DNA of 64,000 bases from Chitinophaga flava (GCF_003308995.1 NZ_QFFJ01000001.1:3720001-3784000); one strand, 5' to 3'. Shown: positions 50,594 through 60,433, counted from the first letter of the stretch. Notes: a model not told the origin generated them from the sequence alone. Program-made: numbers and translations.

Positions 50594-52411
50594 TTAAAGA
50601 CTTTCTATATCAACTTTCCCGCCGGATGGAGTATAAATGCTGTCGATTTCCTTGCGGTACTTGTTCAGGACTACTTTGCGCTTCACCTTGAGGGTGGGCG
50701 TGAGCTCTCCGCCATCAACGGTCCAGTCCTGCGGCAGCAGCAGGAATTTTTTGACCTGTTCTATATGGTTAAAGAACTGGTTGTATTTGTCTACGGCCTG
50801 TTTATAGAGGTCTATTACTTCCTTGTTTTGCAGTAGAGCCTCCGTGTTGTCGGTGGGGATACCCCGTTTCTGTGCCCAGGTGCGGAGGTTATTGAAGGAG
50901 GGGATGATGAGCGCCGCGGTAAATTTGCGGTCTTCGCCTACTACCATGATCTGTTCGATGTAGGGTGACTCCTTGAATTTATTTTCAATGGGTTGTGGTG
51001 CCACGAATTTGCCGCCGGAGGTTTTGAACAGTTCTTTTTTCCGGTCGGTGATTTTCAGGAATTTATGATCTATCAGTACTCCGATATCACCAGTATGGAA
51101 CCAGCCATCGATGATGGCGTCGGCAGTAAGATCGGGGCGTTTATAGTAACCGATGGTGACGCCGGGGCCTTTACAGAGGATTTCTCCGTCGTCAGCTATT
51201 TTTACTTCTACGCCGCTGATAACAGGTCCTACGGTGCCGAACATACGATCTTCCACGTTGTAGCGGTTGACGCTGATAACAGGAGATGTTTCGGTAAGCC
51301 CATATCCTTCCAGAATAGGGAGATTGGCGGCAGTGAATATTTTCAGCAGCCGTACCTGACAGGCGGCGGCGCCGTTTATAATAGCCTGAACATTACCGCC
51401 CAAGGCTGCCCGCCATTTACTGAATATCAGCTTGTTGGCCAGTTTCAGCTGTATGTTGTACCAGAAGCCCATGTTATGATTGATCTCATAACGTTTACCC
51501 AGGCCAACGGCCCAGAAGAAAAGAGCTTTTTTGATACCTTTAAGCTCCAGCCCGGTAGTCATGATTTTTTCGTATACCTTCTCCATCAACCGGGGCACTG
51601 TCGTAAAGAGGGTCGGTTTCACCTCTCTCAGATTGTCAGCGATGGTCTCCATAGTTTCGGCGTAATAGATGGGTACACCACTGGTCAGATAGAGATAGGT
51701 GACCATCCGTTCAAACACATGGTTGAGCGGCAGGAAACTGAGTGCTCTGGCGTTGTTACTCACAGGCAGGTAAGGCTTGCAGGCCATTACATTGCTCATG
51801 ATATTTTGGTGGCTAAGCATCACGCCCTTAGGGGTGCCTGTGGTGCCGGAAGTATAGATGATGGTGACCAGTTCTTCCGGAGAGATATTTTGTTTGATTT
51901 CCTCAATGCGGGCGTAGTTGTCCGGATCGGCCATTTCCAGAATTTCTGTCCAGTGCCGGGCGCCTGCTACCTTGTTGAAGGTGAAGATCTCCCGGATAGA
52001 AGGGATTCTGTCGCGGGAAGCCAGTATTTTGTCCAGCAGCTCTTTATCGCTGACAAACAGGATGCGGGCTTCGGCATCGTTGAGTACAAATTCCAGTTCG
52101 TGCTGGCTGATGGTGGGGTAGATGGGGGTTAAGGCGGCGCCTATCTGCTGGCAGGCGAAGTCGGTCAACAACCATTCCGGCCGGTTAGGCGAAATAACAG
52201 CGATCTTGTCTTTCTCCTCATTTTGGGTGATACCTGCCCTGATACCCAGTTTCAATAAGCCGGAACTGAATTTCAGGGTAATATCGGCCACTTCTTTTGT
52301 ACTATATTTTCTCCATTGGCCGTTTTCCTTGCTGGTCAACATATCCTCAAGCGGATAGTTTTCCAGTTGATAACGGATTACATCAAATAATCGCTGCGGT
52401 TGCTCCATCAT
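50594..52411 (-). CDS. Long-chain acyl-CoA synthetase (AMP-forming)
   Basis: 605 residues from the ATG at 52411; the GTG at 52456 follows directly on the preceding stop and is less likely. The AMP-binding P-loop is TIIYTSGTTGTPKGVMLSH (about 180-198), with LEGYGLTETSP, DGWFHTGDIG and ITDRKKELFKTSGGKFVAPQ as the adenylate-forming core motifs. It activates fatty acids to acyl-CoA through acyl-AMP. It follows the 2TM gene by 45 bp. Confidence 0.95.
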   Translation of the reverse strand: MMEQPQRLFDVIRYQLENYPLEDMLTSKENGQWRKYSTKEVADITLKFSSGLLKLGIRAGITQNEEKDKIAVISPNRPEWLLTDFACQQIGAALTPIYPTISQHELEFVLNDAEARILFVSDKELLDKILASRDRIPSIREIFTFNKVAGARHWTEILEMADPDNYARIEEIKQNISPEELVTIIYTSGTTGTPKGVMLSHQNIMSNVMACKPYLPVSNNARALSFLPLNHVFERMVTYLYLTSGVPIYYAETMETIADNLREVKPTLFTTVPRLMEKVYEKIMTTGLELKGIKKALFFWAVGLGKRYEINHNMGFWYNIQLKLANKLIFSKWRAALGGNVQAIINGAAACQVRLLKIFTAANLPILEGYGLTETSPVISVNRYNVEDRMFGTVGPVISGVEVKIADDGEILCKGPGVTIGYYKRPDLTADAIIDGWFHTGDIGVLIDHKFLKITDRKKELFKTSGGKFVAPQPIENKFKESPYIEQIMVVGEDRKFTAALIIPSFNNLRTWAQKRGIPTDNTEALLQNKEVIDLYKQAVDKYNQFFNHIEQVKKFLLLPQDWTVDGGELTPTLKVKRKVVLNKYRKEIDSIYTPSGGKVDIESL

Positions 52412-52456
52412 GTTGTTGTTTTGTTTTGGCTCAGATATGCTGCTGGTAGTAACCAC

Positions 52457-52708
52457 TCATATTCTTTTCAGCGTATCATCATAGTCTTTACGGAAGGCGT
52501 TAAAGTACTGATATGCCAGGGCGATGCCCCAGCCCAGTGCTGGCCATGCCGGCCAGGGTATCCCTTCAGACATGTCCCTGTCTGTAAGGAACCATACAGC
52601 CCATAATCCCATATTGATAACCAGGTAAATGATAAGATGAGATTTGAAGCCGGCCCTGGCTTTTGCAATACGCCAGAGACGTTCATCTCTTTGCTGAGTA
52701 GTTTCCAT
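52457..52708 (-). CDS. 2TM domain-containing protein
   Basis: 83 residues. ARAGFKSHLIIYLVINMGLWAVWFLT and WPALGWGIALAYQYFNAFRKD form two transmembrane helices of the 2TM family, which often sits near histidine kinases or lipid genes. Function unknown. It precedes the acyl-CoA synthetase gene. Confidence 0.88.
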   Translation of the reverse strand: METTQQRDERLWRIAKARAGFKSHLIIYLVINMGLWAVWFLTDRDMSEGIPWPAWPALGWGIALAYQYFNAFRKDYDDTLKRI

Positions 52709-52792
52709 TTCTGTGGTTTTTATACGTGATAGTGGCTGTACTAAATTTAAAATATTTTATTGGCTTCACGTAAAAAAAGCGAAAAATGAAGG

Positions 52793-53455
52793 CTATCTGG
52801 CAGCCCTCACATGAAACCCGATATTCACCTGTGAATTGATCAGTTTGTCCTGTAAGGATTTGTCTGCCCGGTAGTTGATACCCCAGAGTGTACGGTCAAT
52901 ATTGAAGTTGGCAGTGGCTACCAGCTCATCGTTGTTAAGCTGTATGCGGGCGGGGAAAGAAATATTTTCAGTGATCCCTTTGAGGGTAAGGTTGCCGGAA
53001 ATCAGGTGGGTGGCGTCTTTCAGTTCTACTTCTTCACCAACAACAGGATGGTAAGATTTGATAGCAGTGATTTCGAAAACAGCTGTGGAATATCTTTCCA
53101 CATTAAAAAAAGCATCACTCTTCAGTTCCCTTTCCAGTTTGTTTTTCATGGCGGTATCTGCGCGCAGGTCTACATCCTGGAGGGAATGCATGTTGATCAC
53201 CAGCTGGCCGCCGGTAATCAGGGTGTCTTTGATATACACAGCACCACCTACCAGCCGAAGGGTACCATGGTGTTTGCCGGTAGGTTTGGTACCTATCCAT
53301 TCTACCACACTGGTGGCGGTATCTGCCAGATAAGCGTGTCCGGTAGCAGTCCCAACGGTCTGCGCGTTGGTAGCGCTGGCCTTGTCTGCCTTAGGAGCCT
53401 GCTCGCAGGCTGCTATCATACCTGATAGCAATAGAAAAAAAACAATACTTCTCAT
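52793..53455 (-). CDS. YceI family lipid-binding lipoprotein
   Basis: 220 residues. The lipobox MIAAC (Cys17) marks a lipoprotein. The YceI fold begins TSVVEWIGTKPTGKHHGTLRLVGG and contains LKDATHLISGNLTLKGITENISFP and TLWGINYRADKSLQDKL, matching the lipocalin-like family that binds amphiphilic isoprenoids. It lies alone between the 2TM and paaN genes. Confidence 0.92.
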   Translation of the reverse strand: MRSIVFFLLLSGMIAACEQAPKADKASATNAQTVGTATGHAYLADTATSVVEWIGTKPTGKHHGTLRLVGGAVYIKDTLITGGQLVINMHSLQDVDLRADTAMKNKLERELKSDAFFNVERYSTAVFEITAIKSYHPVVGEEVELKDATHLISGNLTLKGITENISFPARIQLNNDELVATANFNIDRTLWGINYRADKSLQDKLINSQVNIGFHVRAAR

Positions 53456-53480
53456 AATTATCTCCCAGCATTTATAATAC

Positions 53481-53508
53481 CCAGCGTTCCGGCAGGCCGG
53501 AACGCTGG
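53481..53508. other. Hairpin downstream of paaN
   Basis: CCAGCGTTCCGGC (53481-53493) and GCCGGAACGCTGG (53496-53508) form a perfect 13-bp stem with a 2-nt spacer. It may end the paaN transcript, though no T-tract follows on the minus strand. Confidence 0.5.
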
Positions 53509-53518
53509 CATGATTTGT

Positions 53519-55174
53519 CTATTCCATCAGTTCCCTGTTGCCTACCCACACAAACCGTTTGATAATAAATTCCTGGTTGGTAAAGCTGGCATTGCCCGCA
53601 GGATTACCACCAGAGACGTGGAAATCGGAGAAGGCCGCATGCTGATTTACCCAGATATAACCGGTGAGATTAAATGAAACAGGTGTAAATACACTGTTCA
53701 TTTCATCGGCTATCATTTCTTTGGTAGCATTGTCGGTGGTATAAGCCGCACAGGTGATGGCGCCGTGTTTCCGGGCCATCTGTTTGGCGAGCTGGATGGT
53801 ATGCGCGGTGTCTTTGGTTTTGATGACCAGCACCACCGGACCAAAAAGCTCTTTTTCGTAAATATTGTTATCAGCACTGGTGACCTCCAGGATGGCGGGT
53901 GCCATTACCCTGGCGTTGCTGAACTCTTCATTGTTAACAGCAGTACTTGCCAGCACTACTTTTCCGCCCAGCTGCTGGGCTTCTTGTACACGTGCAGCTG
54001 TAGCTTCATTCTGTAGTGCACCCAATGTTCCAGGACCCATTTTAGGATTGGTAACAAGGGCCACCACCGCATCTTTGAACCGCTGTACCACTTCGTTGAA
54101 ACTTACATGGCCGGCTGCAGTGGAAATCCCTGTTTCCGGAATAAAGAAGTTCTGCGGAGCAGTACACATCTGACCGGAATAAAGGCTCACAGAGAATGCC
54201 AGGTTTTGAATAACGGCGTCCAGGTCTTTCACGCTGTCCAGCAGTACAGAGTTGACACCGGCTTTTTCTGTGAAAACGGTTTTACCGGGTAAGGACTCTA
54301 CATAATTACCGAAAGCGCTGCTGCCGGTGTAATCAATCAGCTGTACATCCGGATGTTCTGCCAGTTTTTTGGCAATAAGATTATCGGAACTGTCTGCTGC
54401 CAGCTGACACAGATGAGGATCGTAGCCGTTTTCCTGCAACACCTGTTGTATGGCACCTACTGCAATAGCAATAGGCAGAATAGCCCGTGGATGAGGTTTT
54501 ATGATGACCGGATTACCGGTGATCAGATCGGCATACACTCCTGGCAATGTGTTCCATACCGGGAAGGTGGAACAGCCAATCACCACGCCGATTCCTTTGG
54601 GAATAGCCTTGAAGGTTTTTTTCAGGCGGATGGTGGTTTTGCCCATTGGTTTTTCCCATTCCAGTTCGGAAGGATACCGCTGTAGTTCATGATAGCCGGT
54701 GGCAATGGCTTCGAGTGCACGGTCATTGGCGTGCGGACCGGAAGCCTGAAAGCTCATCATGAAGCTCTGCCCGGTGGTATGCATGGTAGCATTGGCAATA
54801 TCAAAAAAGTAGTCTTTGATTCGTTCGAGCGTTTCCGTTAGTACGGCTGCTCTTTCCCTGACATCAGTATGGCCCCATTGTTGACCGGCTGCGGTGGCTT
54901 TTTTTATCAGGTCGTCTATCGCAAAGATGGGATAGGTAACACCCAGCACTTCCTGGGTATAGGGAGATACTTCTTCACCCACCCATCCGGTTTCGCCGGT
55001 TTGCAGGAGCTGCCGGAAAGGTTTGTTGAGCAGCTGTTGGTAGCTCTGTACGCCTTTTGCATGGGCTTCTTCTCCGTATGCTTTGGGATGCTCCGGGTAA
55101 TGCGAATAGAAAGTTCTTGCGTGATTCGCTTTAACAGCGGCATCAATCGTGTTTTGGTGTTTCGTAACGAGCAT
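53519..55174 (-). CDS. paaN: PaaN-type aldehyde dehydrogenase
   Basis: 551 residues. This is an aldehyde dehydrogenase fold: GVVIGCSTFPVWNTLPGVYADLITGNPVIIKPHP for the cofactor site, TGSSAFGNYVESL, and SGQMCTAPQNFF holding the catalytic Cys. Length and N-terminus match the PaaN group rather than short ALDHs. PaaN oxidises the ring-opened aldehyde in phenylacetate breakdown; no other paa gene is in the window, so the pathway may lie elsewhere or the enzyme may act on another aldehyde. Confidence 0.88.
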   Translation of the reverse strand: MLVTKHQNTIDAAVKANHARTFYSHYPEHPKAYGEEAHAKGVQSYQQLLNKPFRQLLQTGETGWVGEEVSPYTQEVLGVTYPIFAIDDLIKKATAAGQQWGHTDVRERAAVLTETLERIKDYFFDIANATMHTTGQSFMMSFQASGPHANDRALEAIATGYHELQRYPSELEWEKPMGKTTIRLKKTFKAIPKGIGVVIGCSTFPVWNTLPGVYADLITGNPVIIKPHPRAILPIAIAVGAIQQVLQENGYDPHLCQLAADSSDNLIAKKLAEHPDVQLIDYTGSSAFGNYVESLPGKTVFTEKAGVNSVLLDSVKDLDAVIQNLAFSVSLYSGQMCTAPQNFFIPETGISTAAGHVSFNEVVQRFKDAVVALVTNPKMGPGTLGALQNEATAARVQEAQQLGGKVVLASTAVNNEEFSNARVMAPAILEVTSADNNIYEKELFGPVVLVIKTKDTAHTIQLAKQMARKHGAITCAAYTTDNATKEMIADEMNSVFTPVSFNLTGYIWVNQHAAFSDFHVSGGNPAGNASFTNQEFIIKRFVWVGNRELME

Positions 55175-55199
55175 ATTCAGATTTTGAGATTATGGTGGC

Positions 55200-55218
55200 C
55201 CCGGGGCGAGGCCCCGGG
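55200..55218. repeat. CCCGGGGC palindrome
   Basis: CCCGGGGC (55200-55207) and GCCCCGGG (55211-55218) form a tight GC-rich hairpin upstream of paaN. It resembles the element at 12257-12276. Confidence 0.5.
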
Positions 55219-55284
55219 ATATAATTGTTTTTGAGAAAACGACCTTAATCATGCTGCTGACACTTCACTCACTACTGCCGGCCA

Positions 55285-56370
55285 TCAATATCCTGCGTTG
55301 ATCAGCGTAAATTTACCATCGTTATAATACTCTTCAGGTCTGGGTTTCAAAGGGTGATTCCGCTGATATTTCAGAAAATCATCGTAATCCTGCTTATGCA
55401 GTGCTATCCATGCCTTATAGGCAGCCTGGTTGGCGGCAGGGCCAAACAACCAGTGGTTGTAGGATTCAAACATACCCTGTTGCAGCATCTTCTGCTGGAA
55501 ATCAAAGAGCGAATATGGATAACGGCCACTCTGATTACTGTACCAGTCCAGCAGAAAACGGGTGCGCGCCATGATCAGTGCATCGGGGTCCACACCGCCG
55601 GTAATTACACTCAGCTGCTTACCCAGGCATTGTTTGTAGGCCTGTATAAAACTATCTTCACTTCTTCCTTTCCTGCCTTTCTTTCCCTCTTCTTCCGGTA
55701 CCATACTGTCCAGCAGAGAAGGATCATTGAATAACCTTTTATAGGATTCCAGCACTATATTCCTGACCTCAGCAGTGCGGGTGGTAAAGCTCTCCATGTT
55801 CATGAAGATCTCGCCATATATGATACTCCACAACGGGGTGTTGCTGTAATAGTATGTTTTGGTGGCATTGTAATAATTGCCCGGAAATCCAGGGTCCTGT
55901 TCAATACCTTTGAGCCAGCTGCGTAAAGCGGCATCATACATTTTGAATCCCATCTGGAGACTGCCATTGTCATTATAAAGTTCTCCACTGTTGGGGAATT
56001 TACGCAGCGCTTTATCGTACATTTTCTGTACGGTCTTCCATTCTTCCCGGCCCTTATAAATGTTGCCTGCGATCTGGAATACCTGCACGTCCGCTTCTTT
56101 TTTGCTGAGCAGCGGTTCTATCACACTCTTTGCTTTGTTAAGATCTCCTTTCAGATAAAAGGTAAAGCCCAGTTGTTTCCGGAATTCAAAATTGTCCGGT
56201 TCCAATTGTAAAGCCTGGTTCAATACCAGTACGGCATTGGAGTAATCTCCATTACGCATGAAATTGGTGGCGGTATTGTACAATTCCCTTGCATCCTGCG
56301 CCATTGTCACCTGTGAAAATAATACCCCCGCAACAAAAACTGTTTTCAATAAAGAAGACCTCATATGCAT
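55285..56370 (-). CDS. Exported TPR repeat protein
   Basis: 361 residues. Signal peptide about 1-24 (ending VTMAQ). Several tetratricopeptide units are visible, e.g. YNTATNFMRNGDYSNAVLVLNQALQLEPDNFE and ADVQVFQIAGNIYKGREEWKTV, over about residues 28-165. The second half is not repetitive and ends YNDGKFTLINAGY. It is periplasmic or exposed. No enzymatic motif is present. An ATG at 56364 is a possible alternative start. Confidence 0.82.
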   Translation of the reverse strand: MHMRSSLLKTVFVAGVLFSQVTMAQDARELYNTATNFMRNGDYSNAVLVLNQALQLEPDNFEFRKQLGFTFYLKGDLNKAKSVIEPLLSKKEADVQVFQIAGNIYKGREEWKTVQKMYDKALRKFPNSGELYNDNGSLQMGFKMYDAALRSWLKGIEQDPGFPGNYYNATKTYYYSNTPLWSIIYGEIFMNMESFTTRTAEVRNIVLESYKRLFNDPSLLDSMVPEEEGKKGRKGRSEDSFIQAYKQCLGKQLSVITGGVDPDALIMARTRFLLDWYSNQSGRYPYSLFDFQQKMLQQGMFESYNHWLFGPAANQAAYKAWIALHKQDYDDFLKYQRNHPLKPRPEEYYNDGKFTLINAGY

Positions 56371-56760
56371 TCCTGTCTGTCGTTTGTTGTAAAAGTAAGG
56401 AAAATGGGGTAATGTCCCATCAGGTCAACCTCCGGGCTTTTATTAAAGAGGATTGGAATTTATGAAGAATGGAGTATATGCCGAAGGAAAAATGTCCCCA
56501 CACCAGGAACAAACAGGGTATTGTAAACAACAGGCGGATATCCTGATGCCGTAATATTTCCAGTCCTGCCAGTTTACAAATAAGTAAAAAACAATATTTA
56601 TATGACTGGTCCACAGCAGGTGGATGCGGCCTGAGATCAGTAGGTTCCTGAAGGAAAATATCGTCAAAGATGGGGGAGGCGGAATGGTGGATACAGTAGC
56701 AGGTCAGAGGGAAAATCTCCCCTGACCAGTCATGGGCAGGGGAGAGAATATGATTATATT
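56371..56760. other. Intergenic stretch with small overlapping frames, no clear gene
   Basis: About 390 bases. Two short minus-strand frames (56443-56667 and 56420-56614) overlap and both have hydrophobic stretches, e.g. HLLWTSHIN and IRLLFTIPCLFLVWGHFS, which could be one decayed membrane protein interrupted by a frameshift. I cannot support a functional gene here. Confidence 0.25.
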
Positions 56761-58005
56761 TTAAATCATGTGTGTGATCAGGCCGTCGCGCAGTTTAGGC
56801 TCAAACCAGGTGCTTTTTGGTGGCATCACATTACCACTGTCGGCAATATCAAACAGTTGCTGTATGGTAACGGGGTACAGGGCAAAAGCTACTTTCATTT
56901 CACCACTATCTACCCGTTTTACGAGTTCCTGCAGACCGCGGATACCGCCTACGAAGTCGATGCGTTTGTCGGTACGCTGATCTTTGATGCCCAGGTGTTT
57001 GTCCAGGATATTGTTGGAGAGGATGGTTACGTCCAGGATGCCGATAGGATCGGTAGTGTAAGTACCTTCTTTGGCAACGAGGCGGTACCAGGTTCCTTCC
57101 AGGTACATGCCGAATTCATGGAGCATAGACGGATGCTGGGGCTGGTGGCCGATTTCTTCTACTGTAAAGTCGTAGTCGAGTCGGGACAGCAGATCAGCTT
57201 TGCTCAGGCCGTTGAGGTCTTTTACCAAACGGTTATAATCCAGAATGGCCAGCTGGCTGGCAGGGAAGATGGTGGTCAGGAAGTAGTTGACCGGATTTTC
57301 CACAGAAGTGATTTTCCCTTTTTCCTGGAATTCTTTCTGTACCAGGCTGGCGGAGGCAGCACGGTGGTGTCCGTCGGCGATGTAGGTGCAGGGCACTTTT
57401 TCGGCGAACAGGGTAGTGATCTCCTGTACAGCAGCCGGAGTGTTGATCACCCAGATGGTATGCTGGATGCCATCGTCGGCGGTGAAGTCGTAGGTAGGTT
57501 TGTTTTGTTGCTGCCAATGGTCGATCAGTGCATTCATTTCGGGCACGTCGTTATAGGCGAGAAACACATTACCGGTTTGGGCCTGTGTGGTCTTGATATG
57601 GTTAATACGGTCCAGTTCCTTGTCGGGGCGGGTAAACTCATGTTTTTTAATGATGCCTTTGTTATAGTCATCAACAGAGGATGCGCATACCAGACCTGTC
57701 TGGGAGCGGCCGTTCATAACAAGTTTGTAGATGTAGTAGGCAGGTTGTTCTTCCTGGAACAATACGCCTTCTTTCACCAGCTTTTGCAGATTTTCCGCTG
57801 CTTTATCATATACCTGCTGGCTGTGGGAATCTGTTCCTTCCGGCAGGTCTATTTCAGATTTTGAAACATGATAGTAGGAATGCGGGTTACCGGCAGCTGC
57901 CGCTTTAGCTTCTTCCGAACTGAGCACGTCATAAGGCCTTGCAGCTACTTTTGCCGCCAGTTCTTCCTTGGGTCTTAATCCTTTAAAAGGTCTGATAATA
58001 GCCAT
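56761..58005 (-). CDS. DUF1015 family protein
   Basis: 414 residues from the ATG at 58005 (MAIIRPFKGLRPK); the 36 residues upstream are not conserved in style. VAARPYDVLSSEEAKAAAAGNPHSYYHVSKSE and YIADGHHRAASASL are diagnostic DUF1015 motifs. The family often neighbours serine-biosynthesis genes in Bacteroidota, as here with serC upstream, and its histidine-rich core suggests a metal or kinase-like role. Its activity is not established here. Confidence 0.92.
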   Translation of the reverse strand: MAIIRPFKGLRPKEELAAKVAARPYDVLSSEEAKAAAAGNPHSYYHVSKSEIDLPEGTDSHSQQVYDKAAENLQKLVKEGVLFQEEQPAYYIYKLVMNGRSQTGLVCASSVDDYNKGIIKKHEFTRPDKELDRINHIKTTQAQTGNVFLAYNDVPEMNALIDHWQQQNKPTYDFTADDGIQHTIWVINTPAAVQEITTLFAEKVPCTYIADGHHRAASASLVQKEFQEKGKITSVENPVNYFLTTIFPASQLAILDYNRLVKDLNGLSKADLLSRLDYDFTVEEIGHQPQHPSMLHEFGMYLEGTWYRLVAKEGTYTTDPIGILDVTILSNNILDKHLGIKDQRTDKRIDFVGGIRGLQELVKRVDSGEMKVAFALYPVTIQQLFDIADSGNVMPPKSTWFEPKLRDGLITHMI

Positions 58006-58050
58006 GGTTGAAATGTGGGTGAGGGGGTAAAAATAATAATAAAAATCAAC

Positions 58051-58139
58051 GCCCGCAAAGTCATAAAAAAGCAAAGAGCGCAAGGGGGCCTGTTTTTTCA
58101 AACACCTTTGCACTCTTTGTTATATATGACTTTGCAGGC
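58051..58139. repeat. Long imperfect CGCAAAG palindrome between serC and DUF1015
   Basis: The left arm (GCCCGCAAAGTCATA onwards) and the right arm (ending TATGACTTTGCAGGC) can fold over roughly 38 bases. The left arm and the complement of the right share CGCAAAG/CAAAGAG-type units. The repeat at 22843 uses the same CGCAAAG core. It sits in the serC-DUF1015 transcript. Confidence 0.5.
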
Positions 58140-58143
58140 ACTG

Positions 58144-59214
58144 TTATGCTTTCTTCAGCGAGAAATATTTCATGGCTTCTACCATAACTTCCACGCTTTC
58201 ATAGGGCAGTGCGTTGTACATGGATACGCGGAAACCACCAGACAGGCGGTGACCTTTGATACCCACGATATCTTCTTTTTTACAGAATTTCAGGAATTCT
58301 TCTTCCATCTCCGGTTTGTCCATGATGAAGCAGGCGTTCATCTTGCTGCGGTCTTCCTTGGCCACGGTGCCGCGGAACAGCGGGTTGTGGTCAATTTCGT
58401 CATACAGCAGGGCTGCCTTTTTATCATTGATCTTTTCGATGGCTGGTATACCACCTTGCTCTTTCAACCAGCGAAGGGTGAGCATGGAGATATATACCGC
58501 AAATACGGGAGGGGTATTCAGCATGGACCCGTTTTCTATATGGTTTCTGTAATCCAGTATAGCCGGGATTTTGCGGGTTACTTTACCCAGCATGCTTTTG
58601 CGGATGGCTACCATGGTAGCGCCGGCTGCGCCCATGTTCTTCTGAACACCGGCATAGATCAGCGAATACTTGTTGAAGTCCATGGTACGGCTCATGATAT
58701 CACTACTCATGTCCGCAATCAGGGGTACGTCTGTTACCGGGGTCATATGCCACTGTGTACCATAGATGGTATTGTTGGTGGTAATGTGCAGGTAACTGGC
58801 CTGCTGAGGGATGTTGAATTGTTTTGGGATGTGGTTGTAGTTACTTTCTTTGGAGCTGGCTACAACATCTACGAAGCCAAACAATTTTGCTTCTTTAATG
58901 GCCTTGTTGGACCATACGCCGGTGTCTACATAAGCGGCTGTTTCACTGCTTTCCAGCAGATTCATAGGTACCTGCATAAACTGCGTGGTAGCACCGCCAT
59001 GTAAATAAAGCACCTCGAAGTCGTCATCAAGCTGCATCAGTTCCCTAACCAGGCTACGCGCCTCCTCCATCACCGCAATAAACGGTGCTGTCCTGTGACC
59101 TATCTCCAGTATAGACATCCCCGAACCTTCAAAGTCGATAAGGGCTTTACTGGCTTTGTATAGTACCTCGTTGGGCAATACAGAAGGACCTGCGTTAAAA
59201 TTATGCACCTTCAT
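58144..59214 (-). CDS. serC: Phosphoserine aminotransferase
   Basis: 356 residues from the ATG at 59214 (MKVHNFNAGPSVLPN). A class V aminotransferase: GPSVLPN binding site, LHGGATTQFMQVPMNLL, IADMSSDIMSR and GVQKNMGAAGATMV, in which the Lys carries pyridoxal phosphate. It converts 3-phosphohydroxypyruvate to phosphoserine in serine synthesis and can serve in B6 synthesis. No serA is within the window; the DUF1015 gene follows after 138 bp. Confidence 0.97.
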   Translation of the reverse strand: MKVHNFNAGPSVLPNEVLYKASKALIDFEGSGMSILEIGHRTAPFIAVMEEARSLVRELMQLDDDFEVLYLHGGATTQFMQVPMNLLESSETAAYVDTGVWSNKAIKEAKLFGFVDVVASSKESNYNHIPKQFNIPQQASYLHITTNNTIYGTQWHMTPVTDVPLIADMSSDIMSRTMDFNKYSLIYAGVQKNMGAAGATMVAIRKSMLGKVTRKIPAILDYRNHIENGSMLNTPPVFAVYISMLTLRWLKEQGGIPAIEKINDKKAALLYDEIDHNPLFRGTVAKEDRSKMNACFIMDKPEMEEEFLKFCKKEDIVGIKGHRLSGGFRVSMYNALPYESVEVMVEAMKYFSLKKA

Positions 59215-59406
59215 GTTACGATCTAGATTAAATTCATTTTTTGATCTTTCCACTTTGTTTTGGTTTTTCTAAGGAAACGGAAAAAAAACGGCACGGGTGT
59301 TTTAAAACCTGTAAGGCGCGTGGTGTAGGATAGGTTAAAAAGATGGTAGAACAAAGATAAAATTTCTTTTCCAGAATTTCAGTATCAGGCTAAATATTTT
59401 AGCTGA

Positions 59407-60387
59407 TTATTCCTGTCTGCCCAACATCCGTCCCTCTGTCCATCGCCGTTGCAACTGTTCAATCTCCTGTAACTCGCTTTCAGTAAGGGCTGTATGTTGA
59501 AGCTCCTGAAGTGCCGGCTGGCCTGCATTTACCCAGGCCGTGTACCAGCAGGCTGCCACAGCAGCGATTGCCTGCTTCATTCTCCGGGATACCATATCAC
59601 CCAGCAACTGCTGATAAGCTTTCGTATACCCTTCAGCGTAAGTCCTTGTTAACACACCGTTCCTGATCTCATATGCATAACGTTGAGATGCAGGCATCTG
59701 TTCACGCAACAGTCTTTCTTTTTTCAATACCGTGTCGGCCGCAAGTCCGCTACTGGTCACTATCTGCCATACATACACCCGCCAGTCTGCAATGTACCGC
59801 GCCTTGCCGGCCCAATAGTCAAACTCCTCATCAGCCAGTAGCTCCGGTATCCGCGATTCCCATAAACCATGAATGCCATGTTGCCCCGTCAGCTGCCCGT
59901 TGTGATTGGAACATACATGCAAAGGCACATGAGCGTCTGCAAGATAATGTCCGGCTTCTGCTGAAAGTTGCAGTATACGTTGCTGATCCCGCTCCCGGAA
60001 AGCCTTGGTCAGCATCGCCATCATCTTCTCCAGATGCCAGGGTAGTATGCCGTTCCGCTGTAATGAATCAGCGCCATAACGTGCCAGAGCATCCTGCCAG
60101 CTACGTGGGATCTGCCGGTACGGCGGCTTGTCAAAGACATCAATATCCAGATAATGCCGGGGTGCCTCCGCCGCCACCATATACCGGCGTTTGTCCGGAT
60201 CAGTGGCGTGTACCCGGATGTACTCCAGATAAGGCTTGTATAAAACCATCATCTCTGGCGGCAAACAAAACACCGCCAGCCGGTTGATCCGCTCATGGGC
60301 AAAAAAGCCCCATCCATAGACCTTCCCATGGCAACCAGTAAAAACAATAAAACTTATTGTGAAAACAATCAGGGTACGGGTTAACAT
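59407..60387 (-). CDS. Zinc-dependent phospholipase C / S1-P1 nuclease-like protein
   Basis: 326 residues from the ATG at 60387; the TTG at 60411 is not needed. The signal region ends at FTGC, which may be a lipobox. Metal-binding residues are WGFFAHERI (N-terminal W and H), HYLDID, and GHYLADAHVPLHVCSNHNGQ, the pattern of the zinc-dependent phospholipase C and P1 nuclease fold. The substrate may be phospholipid or nucleic acid. It is monocistronic. Confidence 0.85.
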   Translation of the reverse strand: MLTRTLIVFTISFIVFTGCHGKVYGWGFFAHERINRLAVFCLPPEMMVLYKPYLEYIRVHATDPDKRRYMVAAEAPRHYLDIDVFDKPPYRQIPRSWQDALARYGADSLQRNGILPWHLEKMMAMLTKAFRERDQQRILQLSAEAGHYLADAHVPLHVCSNHNGQLTGQHGIHGLWESRIPELLADEEFDYWAGKARYIADWRVYVWQIVTSSGLAADTVLKKERLLREQMPASQRYAYEIRNGVLTRTYAEGYTKAYQQLLGDMVSRRMKQAIAAVAACWYTAWVNAGQPALQELQHTALTESELQEIEQLQRRWTEGRMLGRQE

Positions 60388-60433
60388 AACAAACAATTTA
60401 GGGTATCTCAAATATAAGCCATTTAAGCATTTG

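Noticed and set aside
50993..52132. Open frame of 379 codons on the plus strand inside the acyl-CoA synthetase gene
   Set aside because: The minus-strand frame has all adenylate-forming motifs. The antisense frame shows no recognisable domain.
53519..55174. Phenylacetate degradation cluster
   Set aside because: Only paaN is present; no paaA-K or paaZ genes are nearby, so I do not call a pathway.
56420..56667. Two overlapping minus-strand frames with hydrophobic stretches
   Set aside because: They overlap in different frames and neither has a start context or recognised family. A frameshifted remnant is possible but unproven.
56770..57864. Open frame of 364 codons on the plus strand inside the DUF1015 gene
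   Set aside because: Shadow of the DUF1015 gene, whose motifs are intact on the minus strand.
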